NCBI GenBank assembly: GCA_902596355.1
Contig: CACJTS010000007.1
Span: forward strand, 1-58,824
Length of the DNA: 58,824 nucleotides
Direction: 5' to 3'
Origin: an uncultured Pelagibacteraceae bacterium
Lineage (GTDB): Bacteria > Pseudomonadota > Alphaproteobacteria > Pelagibacterales > Pelagibacteraceae
Position numbers and translations under genes: made by a program. Below, piece after piece: positions 35,830-47,698 of the stretch. The notes below the pieces were generated by a model that did not search any database, was not told the DNA's origin, and saw only the letters and a program-made list of their open reading frames with translations. Within the stretch, counting starts at the first letter, position 1; every line of letters starts with the position of its first letter.

Positions 35830-37153
35830 AGATCAAGATAGAATTTTTCAAAATTTATATAATGATAAAGGTTCAGATGTATCTTCATCACAAGAGAGAG
35901 GTGATTGGGTAAATACAAAAGAAATTACTGACAAAGGAAGAGACTGGATAATTAATGAAATTAAAGAATCTCAATTAAGAGGTCGTGGTGGGGCAGGCTT
36001 TCCTACAGGTTTAAAATGGTCATTTGCCCCAAAAGAAGTTGGATCTAGACCACATTACTTAGTTATTAACGGCGATGAATCTGAACCAGGAACATGCAAA
36101 GATAGAGATATTCTAAGATTTGAGCCTCATAAGTTAATAGAAGGTTGTTTAATTGCATCTTATGCAGTGCAAGCACATGTTTGTTATATTTATATAAGAG
36201 GAGAATATTTTCTTGATGGTCAAAAACTTCAGGCAGCAATAGATGAAGCTTATGAGAAAAAACTCTTAGGTAAAAATGCAGCAGGTACTGGCTGGGATTT
36301 AGATATTTATATTCATTATGGTGCTGGTGCATATATTTGTGGAGAGGAAACAGCTTTATTAGAAAGTATTGAAGGTAAAAAAGGCCAACCTAGATTAAAA
36401 CCACCATTCCCTGCTTTAATTGGTCTTTATGGATGTCCAACAATTATTAATAACGTTGAAACTATAGCTGTAGTCCCAACAATTCTTAGAAGAGGTGGAA
36501 AATGGTTTGCTTCTCTTGGAAGAGAAAAAAATACTGGGACAAAAATATTTTGTATATCTGGAAATGTAAATACACCATGTAATGTTGAGGAAGAAATGAA
36601 TATTCCTTTAAGAGAATTAATTGAAGTTCATGCAGGTGGTGTTATTGGAGGTTGGGACAATCTTCAAGCAGTAATTCCTGGTGGTTCATCAATGCCCCTA
36701 ATTCCAAAAGAGAAATGTGAAACATTAACTATGGATTTCGACTCACTTATGGCTGAGAAAAGTGGTTTGGGAACAGCAGGCATAGTGGTCATTAATAAAG
36801 ATCAGGACATAATTAAATGCATGGCAAGAATAGCAAGATTTTATAAACATGAAAGTTGTGGACAATGTACACCATGTAGAGAAGGTTCCGGTTGGATGTG
36901 GAGAATGCTTGAGAGAATGGCAAAAGGAGATGCAACCAAAGATGAGGTTGACATGCTAGGAGATGTTACAAATCAAATAGCAGGACACACTATTTGTGCA
37001 TTTGGAGAAGGTTCGTCCTGGCCAGTTCAAGGATTGCTTAGACATTTTAAAAAAGAAATTGAGAAAAGAAATAATTTGGATCCTATTGTTCAAAAGAAAA
37101 ACAATATTCCTTATTTAGTAGATCAACATTTATTAGATAAAAAAAATGCTTAA
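35822..37153 (+). CDS. nuoF: NADH-quinone oxidoreductase subunit F
   Basis: A 443-residue 51-kDa-type subunit that binds NADH, FMN and the [4Fe-4S] cluster N3. The NADH/FMN region includes [17 protein letters not shown] near residue 52 and [20 protein letters not shown] near 176. The cluster motif is [15 protein letters not shown] near 347, with a fourth Cys in [10 protein letters not shown] near 393. It overlaps nuoE and nuoG by eight bases each. Confidence 0.96.
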   Translation: MLKDQDRIFQNLYNDKGSDVSSSQERGDWVNTKEITDKGRDWIINEIKESQLRGRGGAGFPTGLKWSFAPKEVGSRPHYLVINGDESEPGTCKDRDILRFEPHKLIEGCLIASYAVQAHVCYIYIRGEYFLDGQKLQAAIDEAYEKKLLGKNAAGTGWDLDIYIHYGAGAYICGEETALLESIEGKKGQPRLKPPFPALIGLYGCPTIINNVETIAVVPTILRRGGKWFASLGREKNTGTKIFCISGNVNTPCNVEEEMNIPLRELIEVHAGGVIGGWDNLQAVIPGGSSMPLIPKEKCETLTMDFDSLMAEKSGLGTAGIVVINKDQDIIKCMARIARFYKHESCGQCTPCREGSGWMWRMLERMAKGDATKDEVDMLGDVTNQIAGHTICAFGEGSSWPVQGLLRHFKKEIEKRNNLDPIVQKKNNIPYLVDQHLLDKKNA

Positions 37154-39173
37154 ATTAAAAGTAAATGAAATCGAAGTTGAAGTCGAAGAAGGTTTAACTG
37201 TCCTTCAAGCTTGTGAAAAAGCTGGAGTGGAAATTCCTAGATTTTGTTACCATGAAAAATTATCGATAGCAGGTAATTGTAGAATGTGTTTAGTTGAAAT
37301 GGAAAAATCTCCCAAACCAATTGCTTCATGCGCTATGCCAGCTGCAGAGGGTATGAATATTAAAACAAATACTGCTTTAGTAGAAAAAGCTCGTAAGGGA
37401 GTGATGGAATTTCTATTAGCTAACCATCCCTTAGATTGTCCAGTATGTGATCAAGGTGGTGAATGTGATCTTCAAGATCAATCAATGTATTACGGAGTAG
37501 ATAAATCAAGATTTAAAGAAAACAAAAGAGCAGTTCCTGAAAAAAATATGGGACCATTGATTAAAACTCAAATGACAAGATGTATTCACTGTACGAGATG
37601 TGTGAGATTTGCAACGGAAGTTGCTGGAGTTCCAGAGCTTGGTGCTATTGGAAGAGGTGAAGATATGCAAATTACAACTTATCTAGAGCAATCAATGCAA
37701 TCTGAATTGTCTGCTAACGTTGTAGATTTATGTCCAGTAGGAGCCCTAACATCAAAACCCTATGTATTTGAAGCTAGACCATGGGAACTAAAGAAAACTG
37801 AAACAATTGATGTAATGGACGCAATAGGTTCAAATGTAAGAGTAGATACGTATGATTGGGAAGTCAAAAGAGTACTTCCAATTATAAATGAAGATATAAA
37901 TGAGGAATGGATTTCAGACAAAACAAGATATGCTTGTGATGGTCTTCTACATCAAAGATTAGATACCCCATTTATCAAATACAACGGCAAGTTTGAAAAG
38001 GCCTCATGGAATGAAGTGTATAAAATAATTAAATCTAAATTTGAAAACACATCAAAAGAAAAAATATGTGGTTTTGTTGGCGATTTAACCAATATGGAGA
38101 CTAGTTATATTTTTAAAGAATTTTTTGATCGAACAATTGATAATAAAAATTATGAGTCAAGATCTGATAACAGATTTATAAATACTTCAAAAAGAGAAAA
38201 CTATTTATTTAATTCTTCTATAAATGGCATTGAGGAAGCAGATTTAATTTTTATAGTAGGTGCAAACCCAAGATATGAAGCGACTATTTTAAATGCTAGA
38301 ATTAGAAAAGCTTACTTGAACAACAATACAAAAATAATTTCACTTAATGATGTTGGCGACTTAACTTATCCTTATCAAAGTTTAGATGGTCAAACTCAAA
38401 CTTTAAATAATATTCTTGAAGACAATCATGACATATCCAATGAAATTGTTAATTCAAAAAAACCACTTATTATTCTTGGTGAGTCTCTACTTAGATTAAA
38501 GTCCTCAGAATTTTTGTTTAACAAAACAAAAGAATTTTTATTAAAGAATAATAAAATTTCAGATGAATGGAATTCTTTAAATATTTTATCAACTGATGCC
38601 GCAACAGTAGGAAATATTGATCTTGGAATAATAAATAATGAAAATAATTTAATAAGTGATTTAAAAAAACATAAATTTGATATTGTTTATCTTGTAGGTC
38701 AAGACAATTTAGAATTTGATAAAAAAGATGAATTCATAATTTATCAAGGTAGTCATGGTGACAAAGGTGCTGAGTCTGCTGATATTATTTTACCAGGTGC
38801 TGCTTATACTGAACAAGATGGATACTTTACTAATTTAGAAGGAAAAATTCAAAAAGCCTTCAAAGCATCTTACCCACCCGGAGAAGCAAAAGAAGATTGG
38901 CAAATAATTAATGAACTAGCTGAATTTATGAATAATAGAAAATTATTCAATGACAGAGATGAATTAGAAAGCAGTATGTTTAATTATTTAAATTTACAAA
39001 AAGAAAAACAAGTGGATGACCAAAATAATTCTTCTAAAGAATTTCAAACTGAAAATTTAATAATTAAAGTAAAAGATTATTATTTTTCGAATGTTATAGC
39101 TAGATCATCAAAAACGATGGTTGAATGTAATAACTCTAAATTAAATTTAAAATTAACAGGCACAGAAGGTTAA
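37146..39173 (+). CDS. nuoG: NADH-quinone oxidoreductase subunit G
   Basis: A 675-residue 75-kDa-type subunit that carries several Fe-S clusters. The [2Fe-2S] N1b ligands are in [19 protein letters not shown] near residue 32. The N5 site has [18 protein letters not shown] near 98, and N4 has [14 protein letters not shown] near 144 plus [14 protein letters not shown] near 195. The molybdopterin-oxidoreductase-like C-terminal half has lost catalytic function, as in all complex I. Length is usual for alphaproteobacteria. Confidence 0.95.
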   Translation: MLKLKVNEIEVEVEEGLTVLQACEKAGVEIPRFCYHEKLSIAGNCRMCLVEMEKSPKPIASCAMPAAEGMNIKTNTALVEKARKGVMEFLLANHPLDCPVCDQGGECDLQDQSMYYGVDKSRFKENKRAVPEKNMGPLIKTQMTRCIHCTRCVRFATEVAGVPELGAIGRGEDMQITTYLEQSMQSELSANVVDLCPVGALTSKPYVFEARPWELKKTETIDVMDAIGSNVRVDTYDWEVKRVLPIINEDINEEWISDKTRYACDGLLHQRLDTPFIKYNGKFEKASWNEVYKIIKSKFENTSKEKICGFVGDLTNMETSYIFKEFFDRTIDNKNYESRSDNRFINTSKRENYLFNSSINGIEEADLIFIVGANPRYEATILNARIRKAYLNNNTKIISLNDVGDLTYPYQSLDGQTQTLNNILEDNHDISNEIVNSKKPLIILGESLLRLKSSEFLFNKTKEFLLKNNKISDEWNSLNILSTDAATVGNIDLGIINNENNLISDLKKHKFDIVYLVGQDNLEFDKKDEFIIYQGSHGDKGAESADIILPGAAYTEQDGYFTNLEGKIQKAFKASYPPGEAKEDWQIINELAEFMNNRKLFNDRDELESSMFNYLNLQKEKQVDDQNNSSKEFQTENLIIKVKDYYFSNVIARSSKTMVECNNSKLNLKLTGTEG

Positions 39174-39174
39174 T

Positions 39175-40173
39175 ATGGAATACTTGAGCATAGTTTTTCA
39201 AGAAGTTTATAAGATTTTATTCTTACTAGTTCCAGTTCTTGTTTCTGTAGCAATGATAGTTTGGCTTGATAGAAGGGTTTGGGCTTTTGTTCAAAAGAGA
39301 CAAGGACCTAATGTTGTCGGTCCGTTCGGTTTATTACAATCTTTAGCTGATGCTTTAAAATATATATTTAAAGAAATTATTATTCCATCTAGTTCAAATA
39401 AAGTGATTTTCATACTAGCTCCTATAGTCACGATGACTTTAGCTTTGATTGCATGGGCTGTAATTCCATTTAGCGCAACTCAAGTTTTGGCTGATATCAA
39501 TGTTGGAATTCTTTACTTATTTGCTGTTTCTTCATTAGGTGTTTACGGAATTATAATGGGTGGATGGGCATCTAATTCTAAATATCCTTTTCTAGGAGCA
39601 ATTCGTTCAGCTGCTCAAATGGTATCTTATGAGGTTTCAATTGGGGTAATAATTATCAATGTTTTACTTTGTGTTGGTTCACTGAATTTAAACGACATCG
39701 TTATTGCTCAACAAAATATGTGGTTTGTAATTCCATTATTTCCAATGTTTGTAATATTTTTTATTTCCGCTTTAGCTGAAACTAACAGACCTCCATTTGA
39801 TTTACCTGAAGCAGAAGCAGAGTTGGTTGCCGGTTATCAAACAGAATATTCAGGAATGATGTATGCAATGTTTTGGTTGGGTGAGTATGCAAACATTTTA
39901 TTGATGTGTGCGATGGGAGCAATACTATTTTTAGGTGGCTGGATGTCCCCAATTGATGTTTATCCATTTACGTTAGTGCCAGGTGCATTATGGTTAATAC
40001 TAAAAATTCTTCTTTTATTCATTCTTTTTGCTTTAGTTAAGGCGATAGTACCTAGATATAGATATGACCAATTAATGAGACTTGGTTGGAAAGTTTTTCT
40101 TCCTCTTTCTTTGATTTGGGTGGTATTAACATCTAGCTATTTGTTTTATTTTAACCTTTTACCTGTGAATTAA
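39175..40173 (+). CDS. nuoH: NADH-quinone oxidoreductase subunit H
   Basis: A 332-residue membrane subunit (ND1 type) with eight helices that forms the quinone tunnel entrance. Signatures are [20 protein letters not shown] near residue 33, [18 protein letters not shown] near 145 and [20 protein letters not shown] near 200, with the acidic loop that couples quinone reduction to proton pumping. It starts two bases after nuoG. Confidence 0.96.
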   Translation: MEYLSIVFQEVYKILFLLVPVLVSVAMIVWLDRRVWAFVQKRQGPNVVGPFGLLQSLADALKYIFKEIIIPSSSNKVIFILAPIVTMTLALIAWAVIPFSATQVLADINVGILYLFAVSSLGVYGIIMGGWASNSKYPFLGAIRSAAQMVSYEVSIGVIIINVLLCVGSLNLNDIVIAQQNMWFVIPLFPMFVIFFISALAETNRPPFDLPEAEAELVAGYQTEYSGMMYAMFWLGEYANILLMCAMGAILFLGGWMSPIDVYPFTLVPGALWLILKILLLFILFALVKAIVPRYRYDQLMRLGWKVFLPLSLIWVVLTSSYLFYFNLLPVN

Positions 40174-40175
40174 TA

Positions 40176-40661
40176 ATGAAGATATCAAGATTTTTTAAAA
40201 CTATATTGATGACAGATTTCATTGGTGGTTTGTTAATTGCTATAAAAGAATTATTTAAATCAAAAAAAACAATTAATTACCCATTTGAAAAAGGTAAAAT
40301 TAGTCCCCGTTTTAGAGGTGAGCATGCTTTGAGAAGGTATCCAAATGGAGAAGAAAGATGTATTGCTTGTAAATTATGTGAAGCAGTTTGCCCAGCACAG
40401 GCAATAACAATCGAGTCAGCTGAAAGAGAAGATGGAAGTAGAAAAACAACACGTTACGATATTGATATGATGAAGTGTATTTATTGCGGTTTATGTGAAG
40501 AGTCTTGCCCAGTAGATGCAATAGTACAAGGTCCAAACTTTGAGTTTTCAACGGAAACAAGAGAAGAACTTTATTACACAAAAGAAAAATTATTAGATAA
40601 TGGTGATAGATGGGAGAATGTTTTGGAGGCTAATATTAAAGCTGACAATATCCATAGATAA
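40176..40661 (+). CDS. nuoI: NADH-quinone oxidoreductase subunit I
   Basis: A 161-residue 23-kDa-type ferredoxin subunit. Two [4Fe-4S] motifs, [16 protein letters not shown] near residue 62 and [17 protein letters not shown] near 101, bind clusters N6a and N6b. [16 protein letters not shown] precedes the first. It passes electrons from NuoG to NuoB. Confidence 0.96.
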   Translation: MKISRFFKTILMTDFIGGLLIAIKELFKSKKTINYPFEKGKISPRFRGEHALRRYPNGEERCIACKLCEAVCPAQAITIESAEREDGSRKTTRYDIDMMKCIYCGLCEESCPVDAIVQGPNFEFSTETREELYYTKEKLLDNGDRWENVLEANIKADNIHR

Positions 40662-40663
40662 AA

Positions 40664-41296
40664 ATGATTGCACACGCTATTTTTTTTTATACATTTTCTA
40701 TAATTGCTGTCGTTTCAGCTATAATGGTAACAGCTTCTAAAAATACTGTTCACTCGGTATTTTTCTTAATTCTTGATTTCATAAGTATCTCTTGTCTTTT
40801 CATAATGATTGGTGCTGAATTTTTGGGAATGATAATGCTAATTGTTTATGTTGGTGCTGTAGCAGTTTTATTTTTGTTTGTTGTTATGATGTTAAACGTA
40901 GCTCAACAAAAAAATCAATGGTTTGCAGGTCAATCAACCTCTAAACACATTCCAGTTGGTTTAATTATAAGCACATTAATTTTCTTTGAAATTATAATTG
41001 TGATAGGTGGCTGGAAATATAAACCTGAAATTTTTGATATTAACAATTCACTTGCTAATACAAGTTTAAGCAACACTCATTCATTGGGCCAAATTTTATA
41101 CACTGATTATATTCATGTTTTTCAAATAAGTGGAATGGTCCTACTCGTAGCTATGATTGGAGCCATAGTATTAACTTTTAGACAAAGATCTGGAGTCAAA
41201 AGACAAAGTTATATCAAACAAATATCTAGAGAAAGGGTAGAAGGTGTTGAGGTGTTAGAAGTTCAGAGTAACAAGGGAGTTAAAATAGATGATTGA
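40664..41296 (+). CDS. nuoJ: NADH-quinone oxidoreductase subunit J
   Basis: A 210-residue membrane subunit (ND6 type) with five helices. The conserved helix-3 segment [20 protein letters not shown] at about residues 50-69 includes the flexible pi-bulge region. A longer polar C-terminus ([20 protein letters not shown]) is cytoplasmic. It overlaps nuoK by eight bases. Confidence 0.94.
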   Translation: MIAHAIFFYTFSIIAVVSAIMVTASKNTVHSVFFLILDFISISCLFIMIGAEFLGMIMLIVYVGAVAVLFLFVVMMLNVAQQKNQWFAGQSTSKHIPVGLIISTLIFFEIIIVIGGWKYKPEIFDINNSLANTSLSNTHSLGQILYTDYIHVFQISGMVLLVAMIGAIVLTFRQRSGVKRQSYIKQISRERVEGVEVLEVQSNKGVKIDD

Positions 41297-41600
41297 TATA
41301 GGTTTAGGACATTATTTGACTTTAGGTGCTGTTATTTTCTCAATTGGAGTAATTGGTATTTTTCTTAATAGAAAGAACATCATTGTTATATTAATGAGTA
41401 TTGAACTGATATTACTTGCAGTAAATATAAACTTAGTTGCTTTTTCTATTTATTTGGGAGATTTGGCAGGACAAGTCTTTACTTTATTTATTCTCACTGT
41501 TGCAGCAGCAGAAGCAGCCATAGGATTAGCAATCATTGTTGTATATTTCAGAAACTCAGGAACAATACGAGTTGAAGAAATAGATAAGTTAAAAGGATAA
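41289..41600 (+). CDS. nuoK: NADH-quinone oxidoreductase subunit K
   Basis: A 103-residue membrane subunit (ND4L type) with three helices. Conserved Glu residues lie in [19 protein letters not shown] near residue 37 and [15 protein letters not shown] near 70. Both are part of the proton-transfer axis. Full family length. Confidence 0.95.
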   Translation: MIDIGLGHYLTLGAVIFSIGVIGIFLNRKNIIVILMSIELILLAVNINLVAFSIYLGDLAGQVFTLFILTVAAAEAAIGLAIIVVYFRNSGTIRVEEIDKLKG

Positions 41601-41602
41601 CC

Positions 41603-43513
41603 ATGGAACTATCAATTATATTCCTTCCACTTATTGCTTCAATTATATCAGGTTTTTTTGGCAGATATATCGGTGATAGAAATTCTGAAATAGTAACAAG
41701 TGTTCTAGTTTCAATTTCTGCACTCTTATCAATTTATGTTCTTTATCAAGTAATCGTAAACCAATACGAAGAAAATATTGTTATAGCCACCTGGATAAGC
41801 TCAGGTTCACTTGATGTAAATTGGTCGATGTTAATTGATCCTTTATCAGCAGTGATGTTAGTAGTTGTAACATCCGTATCTGCCTTAGTACACATCTATT
41901 CAATTGGTTACATGTCTCATGATCCTCATAAACCAAGATTTATGGCTTATTTATCATTATTCACATTTGCAATGTTGATGCTTGTAACATCAGATAATTT
42001 TATTCAACTATTTTTTGGCTGGGAAGGTGTTGGTCTTTGTTCATATTTCCTAATTGGTTTTTGGTTTAAAAAAGAAAGTGCAAATGCTGCAGCCATAAAA
42101 GCATTTGTTGTAAATAGAGTAGGTGATTTTGGTTTTGCTTTAGGAATTTTCTTAATATTTTATTTATTTGGAACAGTAAATTATTCAGAAGTTTTTCAAC
42201 AAATTCCAACAGTTGTAGATAAAAGTTTATCCTTTTTAGGTTTTGAAGTTAATGCAATAGATTTAGTTTGTTTGCTTTTATTTATAGGAGCAATGGGTAA
42301 ATCTGCACAGATATTACTACATACTTGGCTACCTGATGCTATGGAAGGTCCAACTCCAGTTTCTGCATTGATTCACGCAGCAACGATGGTAACAGCTGGT
42401 GTTTTTTTAGTAGTAAGATGCTCTCCAATTTACGAATATTCACCATTAATACTAAATTTTATTACTATCGTTGGAATGACTACAGCATTCTTTGCAGCAA
42501 CGGTTGCTCTGGTTCAAACAGATATAAAAAAAATTATTGCTTACTCTACGTGTAGCCAACTTGGCTATATGTTTTTTGCAGCTGGAGTAGGTGCATACAA
42601 TGTTGCAATGTTTCACTTATTTACTCACGCATTTTTCAAAGCTTTATTATTTTTAGGATCTGGTTCAGTAATCCATGCATTTAAAGATGAGCAAAATATA
42701 AATAATATGGGAGGTGTATGGAAAAAGTTACCATATACCTATGCTTTAATGATAATAGGAACGCTTGCTTTGACAGGTTTTCCATTTTTATCAGGATTTT
42801 ATTCTAAAGACGCAATTATAGAATTTGCGTATTTAAAAGGTAATACTACTGGTTATTATGCAGCTGGCATTGGAATAATTACAGCATTTTTAACATCTAT
42901 TTATTCATGGAGATTGATATTTAAAACTTTCCATGGTGAGTACAATAACAAAGAGATCAAGATAGAGGAAACACACGAGTCTCCATTAGTTATGCTTGTT
43001 CCATTATTTATTCTTTCAATAGGAGCTGTTTTTGCTGGTTTTCTATTTAAAGGACTATTTATTGGTCATGGTGAGAATTTATTCTGGGCAGAGTCTATTA
43101 AGTTTTTAGAGCCTTTGAGTACTGAGCACCCACCTTTATGGTTTTTACTTTTAACACCGTGTTTGGTTTTATTATCTATTCCAATTGCTTATTACTTATT
43201 TGTTAAGAACAAAGAATTACCTTACTCAATAGCTTCAATGAACAAACCTTTGTATAATTTTTTAGTAAATAAATGGTACTTTGATGAGTTATATGATGTG
43301 TTGTTTATTAAATCTTCAAAAAAACTAGGTTTATTTTTATGGAAATTTTGTGATGGAACCATAATTGATGGTTTGGGTCCTGATGGAATTTCTTCTTTTA
43401 TAAAAAAATGTTCAATTAAAGCAACCAAATTTCAAAGTGGTTTTATCTATCAATATGCATTTGTAATGTTATTAGGTTTCTCTGCTTTACTAACCTTTTT
43501 AATAGTTAAATAA
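41603..43513 (+). CDS. nuoL: NADH-quinone oxidoreductase subunit L
   Basis: A 636-residue antiporter-like subunit (ND5 type) with about sixteen helices including the long lateral C-terminal helix. The key Glu is in FFGWEGVGLCSYFLIGFW near residue 140. The pumping Lys region is TWLPDAMEGPTPVSALIHAA near 240, and HAFFKALLFLGSGSVIHAF follows near 340. It is the distal proton pump of the membrane arm. Confidence 0.95.
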   Translation: MELSIIFLPLIASIISGFFGRYIGDRNSEIVTSVLVSISALLSIYVLYQVIVNQYEENIVIATWISSGSLDVNWSMLIDPLSAVMLVVVTSVSALVHIYSIGYMSHDPHKPRFMAYLSLFTFAMLMLVTSDNFIQLFFGWEGVGLCSYFLIGFWFKKESANAAAIKAFVVNRVGDFGFALGIFLIFYLFGTVNYSEVFQQIPTVVDKSLSFLGFEVNAIDLVCLLLFIGAMGKSAQILLHTWLPDAMEGPTPVSALIHAATMVTAGVFLVVRCSPIYEYSPLILNFITIVGMTTAFFAATVALVQTDIKKIIAYSTCSQLGYMFFAAGVGAYNVAMFHLFTHAFFKALLFLGSGSVIHAFKDEQNINNMGGVWKKLPYTYALMIIGTLALTGFPFLSGFYSKDAIIEFAYLKGNTTGYYAAGIGIITAFLTSIYSWRLIFKTFHGEYNNKEIKIEETHESPLVMLVPLFILSIGAVFAGFLFKGLFIGHGENLFWAESIKFLEPLSTEHPPLWFLLLTPCLVLLSIPIAYYLFVKNKELPYSIASMNKPLYNFLVNKWYFDELYDVLFIKSSKKLGLFLWKFCDGTIIDGLGPDGISSFIKKCSIKATKFQSGFIYQYAFVMLLGFSALLTFLIVK

Positions 43514-44994
43514 TGAATTTTCCTATTCTTTCATCTTTAATATTATTGCCAATAGTTGGTGCTTTATTTTTATTTTTTACTAAAGATAAAGGAGGAAATA
43601 ATTTAACTGCTAAATATGTTGCTTTATTTACAACTGTAGTAAATTTTTTAGTTTCGATTTATCTGTGGATTTCTTTTGACCAATCAACATCTATTTTTCA
43701 ATTTGTAGAAGATAGAGTATGGATTGAAGGATTTATTAATTATAAAGTTGGAGTAGATGGTATTTCAATTTTATTTATTATTTTAACTACATTTATAACT
43801 CCCATTTGTATTATATCTGTAAATAATTCAGTCAAAAATAGATTAAGAGATTTTTTAATTGCAATTCTAATCATGGAAAGTTTCATGATAGGTGTTTTCT
43901 GTGCACTTGATTTAGTTGTATTCTATTTATTTTTTGAAGCTGGCTTAATCCCAATGTTTTTAATTATTGGTATTTGGGGAGGTGAAAGAAGAGTTTATTC
44001 AGCATTCAAATTCTTTTTATACACACTGTTAGGATCTGTTTTGATGTTGGTTGCAATAATTTCAATTTATTGGATTACAGGAACAACTGACGTAGTTCAA
44101 CTTTACGAAATTGGTATTGATGTTAAATATCAAAATCTTTTGTGGTTAGCATTTTTTAGCTCATTTGCCGTTAAAACACCTATGTGGCCAGTTCATACTT
44201 GGTTACCCGATGCACATGTTGAGGCTCCTACTGCTGGATCTGTTTTGTTAGCTGCTATATTATTAAAAATGGCTGGATATGGTTTTATAAGATTTTCTTT
44301 AGGCCTCTTCCCAATTGCATCAGAGGTATTTACTCCATTAATTTACACCTTGAGTGTTATAGCAATCATATTTACCTCACTGATAGCTTTAATGCAGGAA
44401 GATATGAAAAAATTAATTGCTTATTCATCAGTTGCGCATATGGGTTTTGTAACTTTGGGTATATTCACTTTGCAACAGCAGGGAATTGAAGGAAGTATAA
44501 TTCAAATGATTAGCCACGGATTAGTTTCAGCAGCATTATTTTTAACTGTTGGTGTAGTTTATGACAGAATGCATTCTAGATTAATAAGTACATATGGAGG
44601 ACTAGTTTCTGTAATTCCAAAATATTCAATATTGTTTATGTTATTTGCTTTGGCATCTCTAGGTTTACCTGGAACCAGTGGTTTTATCGGTGAGTTTTTA
44701 ATATTAATGGGAGCTTTTAAAGATAATTTTTTAGTGGCAGTTATAGCAAGTATTGGTGTGATTTTAGGAGCCGCATACATGTTGTGGCTTTACAAAAGAG
44801 TAATATTTGGAAAATTAATAAACAAAGATCTTAAAACAATTTTAGATTTAAATAGATCTGAATACTTTATATTAAGTTGTTTAGCTGCACCAATCTTATT
44901 TTTTGGTTTTTATCCTGATCCATTAATAAACACTATTGAAGTTTCTGTGACTGACCTAATTAATATGCATAACACAAATATAGCTAGTAAATAA
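43513..44994 (+). CDS. nuoM: NADH-quinone oxidoreductase subunit M
   Basis: A 493-residue antiporter-like subunit (ND4 type). The essential Glu is in FYLFFEAGLIPMFLIIGIWG near residue 142, and WPVHTWLPDAHVEAPTAGSV near 225 contains the conserved ion-path region. KKLIAYSSVAHMGFVTLGIF follows near 297. The start overlaps the nuoL stop by one base. Confidence 0.95.
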   Translation: MNFPILSSLILLPIVGALFLFFTKDKGGNNLTAKYVALFTTVVNFLVSIYLWISFDQSTSIFQFVEDRVWIEGFINYKVGVDGISILFIILTTFITPICIISVNNSVKNRLRDFLIAILIMESFMIGVFCALDLVVFYLFFEAGLIPMFLIIGIWGGERRVYSAFKFFLYTLLGSVLMLVAIISIYWITGTTDVVQLYEIGIDVKYQNLLWLAFFSSFAVKTPMWPVHTWLPDAHVEAPTAGSVLLAAILLKMAGYGFIRFSLGLFPIASEVFTPLIYTLSVIAIIFTSLIALMQEDMKKLIAYSSVAHMGFVTLGIFTLQQQGIEGSIIQMISHGLVSAALFLTVGVVYDRMHSRLISTYGGLVSVIPKYSILFMLFALASLGLPGTSGFIGEFLILMGAFKDNFLVAVIASIGVILGAAYMLWLYKRVIFGKLINKDLKTILDLNRSEYFILSCLAAPILFFGFYPDPLINTIEVSVTDLINMHNTNIASK

Positions 44995-44995
44995 T

Positions 44996-46414
44996 ATGGA
45001 AAATTTAAATTTAGTATTGCCTGAAATATTTATTTCACTTTCAATAATGTTTTTACTTATTTTGGGTGTTTTTAAAAAAAATAGTTCAAAAATCACTTTC
45101 AATCTATCTTTGTTTACAATTTTAATTACAGCAATAATAACAATAAACGAAACGTTCTCGGTTAGTAGGGAAACATTGTTCAATGAAAGTGTTGTGATTG
45201 ACAGTATGTCTTCACTAATGAAAATTATAACTTTAATTGGAGGTTTTTTAGTTTTAGTTATTTCATCAAGCTATTTAAAAACATTTAAAATATATAATAT
45301 CGAATATCCAGTTCTTATTTTGAGCTCTATACTTGGTATGATGGTGATGATTAGTTCAAATGATTTAATTGTTTTTTATATGGGATTAGAATTACAATCA
45401 TTAGCTCTTTACGTATTAGCAACATATAATAGAGATCAACTAAAATCATCCGAAGCTGGTTTGAAATATTTTGTTTTAAGTGCACTATCTTCAGGATTGT
45501 TATTATATGGATGTTCTTTAGTTTATGGTTTTTCAGGCTCAACTAATTTTGATATAATATCAAATCAATTAAATTCTAATGAATATGTTTTAACATTTGG
45601 AATTGTATTTATCTTAGTTGGTTTAGCATTTAAAATTTCTGCAGTTCCATTTCATATGTGGGCACCTGATGTCTACGAGGGTTCACCAACAACTGTAACT
45701 TTATTTTTTACAATAGTACCAAAGATCGCTGCTTTAACTGTATTTATAAGATTTTTATATGTTCCTTTCCTAAATTTAATTGATCAATGGCAAATGATAA
45801 TAATTTTCTTATCAATTGCTTCCATGGTTTTTGGAGCTGTTGCTGCAATAGGGCAAACTAATATTAAAAGACTAATTGCTTATAGCTCTATTGGACATAT
45901 TGGTTACACATTAGCAGGACTAGCCACAGCTTCGAATGAAGGAATTCAAAGTTCAATAATCTATATTTCAATATACGTAGTTATGAATTTAGCTCTTTTC
46001 TCATGTCTATTGATGTTAAGAAGAAAGGATCAATATTATGAGAATATTGAGGACCTCTCAGGACTATCAAAAAACCATCCACTATTATCCCTATGTTTGC
46101 TTGTAATACTCTTTTCTTTGGCTGGAATACCACCTCTAGCTGGTTTCTTTGCTAAGTTTTATGTTTTTAAAGCAGTATTAGAACAATCAATGTTTTTCTT
46201 AGCTATAGTAGGATTGTTATCTACAGTAGTTGCAGCTTTTTATTATTTAAGAATTATAAAAATAATTTACTTTGATAAAGAAAAAGACAAATACGATACT
46301 GACCATAGCTTATGGTTAAAATTTTCACTTACAGTTTCAACGATATTAATTCTTTTATACTTCATATTCCCAAGTCAGTTAATAGAAGTTGTTTCAAGAA
46401 TTAATATTATTTGA
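44996..46414 (+). CDS. nuoN: NADH-quinone oxidoreductase subunit N
   Basis: A 472-residue antiporter-like subunit (ND2 type). The conserved Glu is in FYMGLELQSLALYVLATYNR near residue 132, and AVPFHMWAPDVYEGSPTTVT near 217 and KRLIAYSSIGHIGYTLAGLA near 294 are typical. It completes the nuoA-N set, all of it present and intact in this operon. The stop overlaps the birA start (TGATG), so the operon reads on into biosynthetic genes. Confidence 0.95.
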   Translation: MENLNLVLPEIFISLSIMFLLILGVFKKNSSKITFNLSLFTILITAIITINETFSVSRETLFNESVVIDSMSSLMKIITLIGGFLVLVISSSYLKTFKIYNIEYPVLILSSILGMMVMISSNDLIVFYMGLELQSLALYVLATYNRDQLKSSEAGLKYFVLSALSSGLLLYGCSLVYGFSGSTNFDIISNQLNSNEYVLTFGIVFILVGLAFKISAVPFHMWAPDVYEGSPTTVTLFFTIVPKIAALTVFIRFLYVPFLNLIDQWQMIIIFLSIASMVFGAVAAIGQTNIKRLIAYSSIGHIGYTLAGLATASNEGIQSSIIYISIYVVMNLALFSCLLMLRRKDQYYENIEDLSGLSKNHPLLSLCLLVILFSLAGIPPLAGFFAKFYVFKAVLEQSMFFLAIVGLLSTVVAAFYYLRIIKIIYFDKEKDKYDTDHSLWLKFSLTVSTILILLYFIFPSQLIEVVSRINII

Positions 46415-46947
46415 TGAAATTAAAAAAATTTAAATTTAAAAAAGTTAAAAGCACTAATAATACTGCAATAAGAATTATCAAAGAAACTAAATATAACTTA
46501 GGCATGGTTGTTGCTGAAACACAAGTGAACGGTAGAGGGCAGTATGGAAGAAAATGGATATCGTCAAAAGGAAATTTGTTTATATCTTTCTTCAATGAAC
46601 TTAATAAAACAAAACTATCGATTAACACTATAACAAAAATCAATTGTCTTTTAGTAAAAAAATTACTCTCGTTATTTACAAATAAAAAAATTTTATTTAA
46701 AAAACCAAATGACTTATTAATTGATAAAAAAAAGATTAGTGGCATTTTACAAGAAGTCATATTTATAAGAGGTAAAAAATTTTTAATTACTGGCATAGGT
46801 ATAAATATTAAAAAAAATCCAATTATAAGGAATTATCCTGCCACAAACTTGCAAGAGGTAACTAAAAAAAGTATTAGTAAATTAATTGTAGAAAATAAAC
46901 TAAAAAAACTTTTTGAAAAAAATTTATCGAAATTTTATAAAAACTAA
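46414..46947 (+). CDS. birA: Biotin-protein ligase (BirA), catalytic domain only
   Basis: A 177-residue enzyme that attaches biotin to acetyl-CoA carboxylase carrier protein. The biotinyl-AMP loop is NGRGQYGRKWISSKGNLF near residue 34, and KKPNDLLIDKKKISGILQEV near 90 provides the catalytic Lys and ligand contacts. It lacks the N-terminal DNA-binding domain of E. coli BirA and most of the C-terminal SH3-like domain, so it should not act as a repressor. ATG 46414 is preferred over the TTG just before it. Confidence 0.88.
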   Translation: MKLKKFKFKKVKSTNNTAIRIIKETKYNLGMVVAETQVNGRGQYGRKWISSKGNLFISFFNELNKTKLSINTITKINCLLVKKLLSLFTNKKILFKKPNDLLIDKKKISGILQEVIFIRGKKFLITGIGINIKKNPIIRNYPATNLQEVTKKSISKLIVENKLKKLFEKNLSKFYKN

Positions 46948-46950
46948 ATA

Positions 46951-47697
46951 ATGTATATTCTAGGTGATATTGGTAATACGGAAACAAAATTATGTATTGT
47001 TTCTAAAAATAATAAAATTTCAAAAAAAATTACTTTTTTATCAAAATCTATAAACAACAGGCAGCTTAGTATTTTATTTAAAAAAAATAAAATTCAATTA
47101 AATAAAATTGAAAAAATATTATTTTGTAGTGTAGTTCCAAAAACATTTTCTATAATTAATAAATTTTTATCGAAAAAAGTTAAACTAAAATGCTTTGAGG
47201 TTAAAAAATTAAACTTAAAATCACTTATAAAAATCAAAGTAAATTACAAACAAGTAGGCTCAGATAGAATTACTAATGCTATAAGTTTAATGGATAACAA
47301 AAATAATTTTATAATTTTAGATTTTGGTACAGCAACAACTTTCGATGTACTTATTAGAAATACTTATTTTGGAGGAATTATTGCCCCGGGCGTGAGATTG
47401 TCTCTTAATACCTTGTCTAACAAAGCAACTTTGATTCCAAAAATAGATTTAAAAAAGATTAATAAAGTGATTGGCAAAAATACAATCTCTGCTGTTAGAT
47501 CAGGCTTTTTTTGGGGTTATGCGGGTTTAATTGACAATATTATTAATTTAATTAAGAAGGAGACCGGAAAATCTTTTAAAGTAATTATTACTGGTGGATT
47601 TTCAGATTTATTTAAAAACTCAATTAAAACGAAAGCTAGTCACAACCAAGATATTACAATTAAAGGCTTAATAAAGATTTCAAAGTTAATTAAATAA
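46951..47697 (+). CDS. coaX: Type III pantothenate kinase
   Basis: A 248-residue ASKHA-fold kinase for the first step of coenzyme A synthesis. The phosphate-binding motif is GDIGNTETKLCIV at residues 5-17. VGSDRITNAISLM near 109 and ILDFGTATTFDVL near 124 are the other family motifs. The nuoN-birA-coaX-rnj order is common in alphaproteobacteria. The sequence is very Lys/Asn/Ile-rich, in line with the AT content. Confidence 0.92.
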   Translation: MYILGDIGNTETKLCIVSKNNKISKKITFLSKSINNRQLSILFKKNKIQLNKIEKILFCSVVPKTFSIINKFLSKKVKLKCFEVKKLNLKSLIKIKVNYKQVGSDRITNAISLMDNKNNFIILDFGTATTFDVLIRNTYFGGIIAPGVRLSLNTLSNKATLIPKIDLKKINKVIGKNTISAVRSGFFWGYAGLIDNIINLIKKETGKSFKVIITGGFSDLFKNSIKTKASHNQDITIKGLIKISKLIK

Positions 47698-47698
47698 T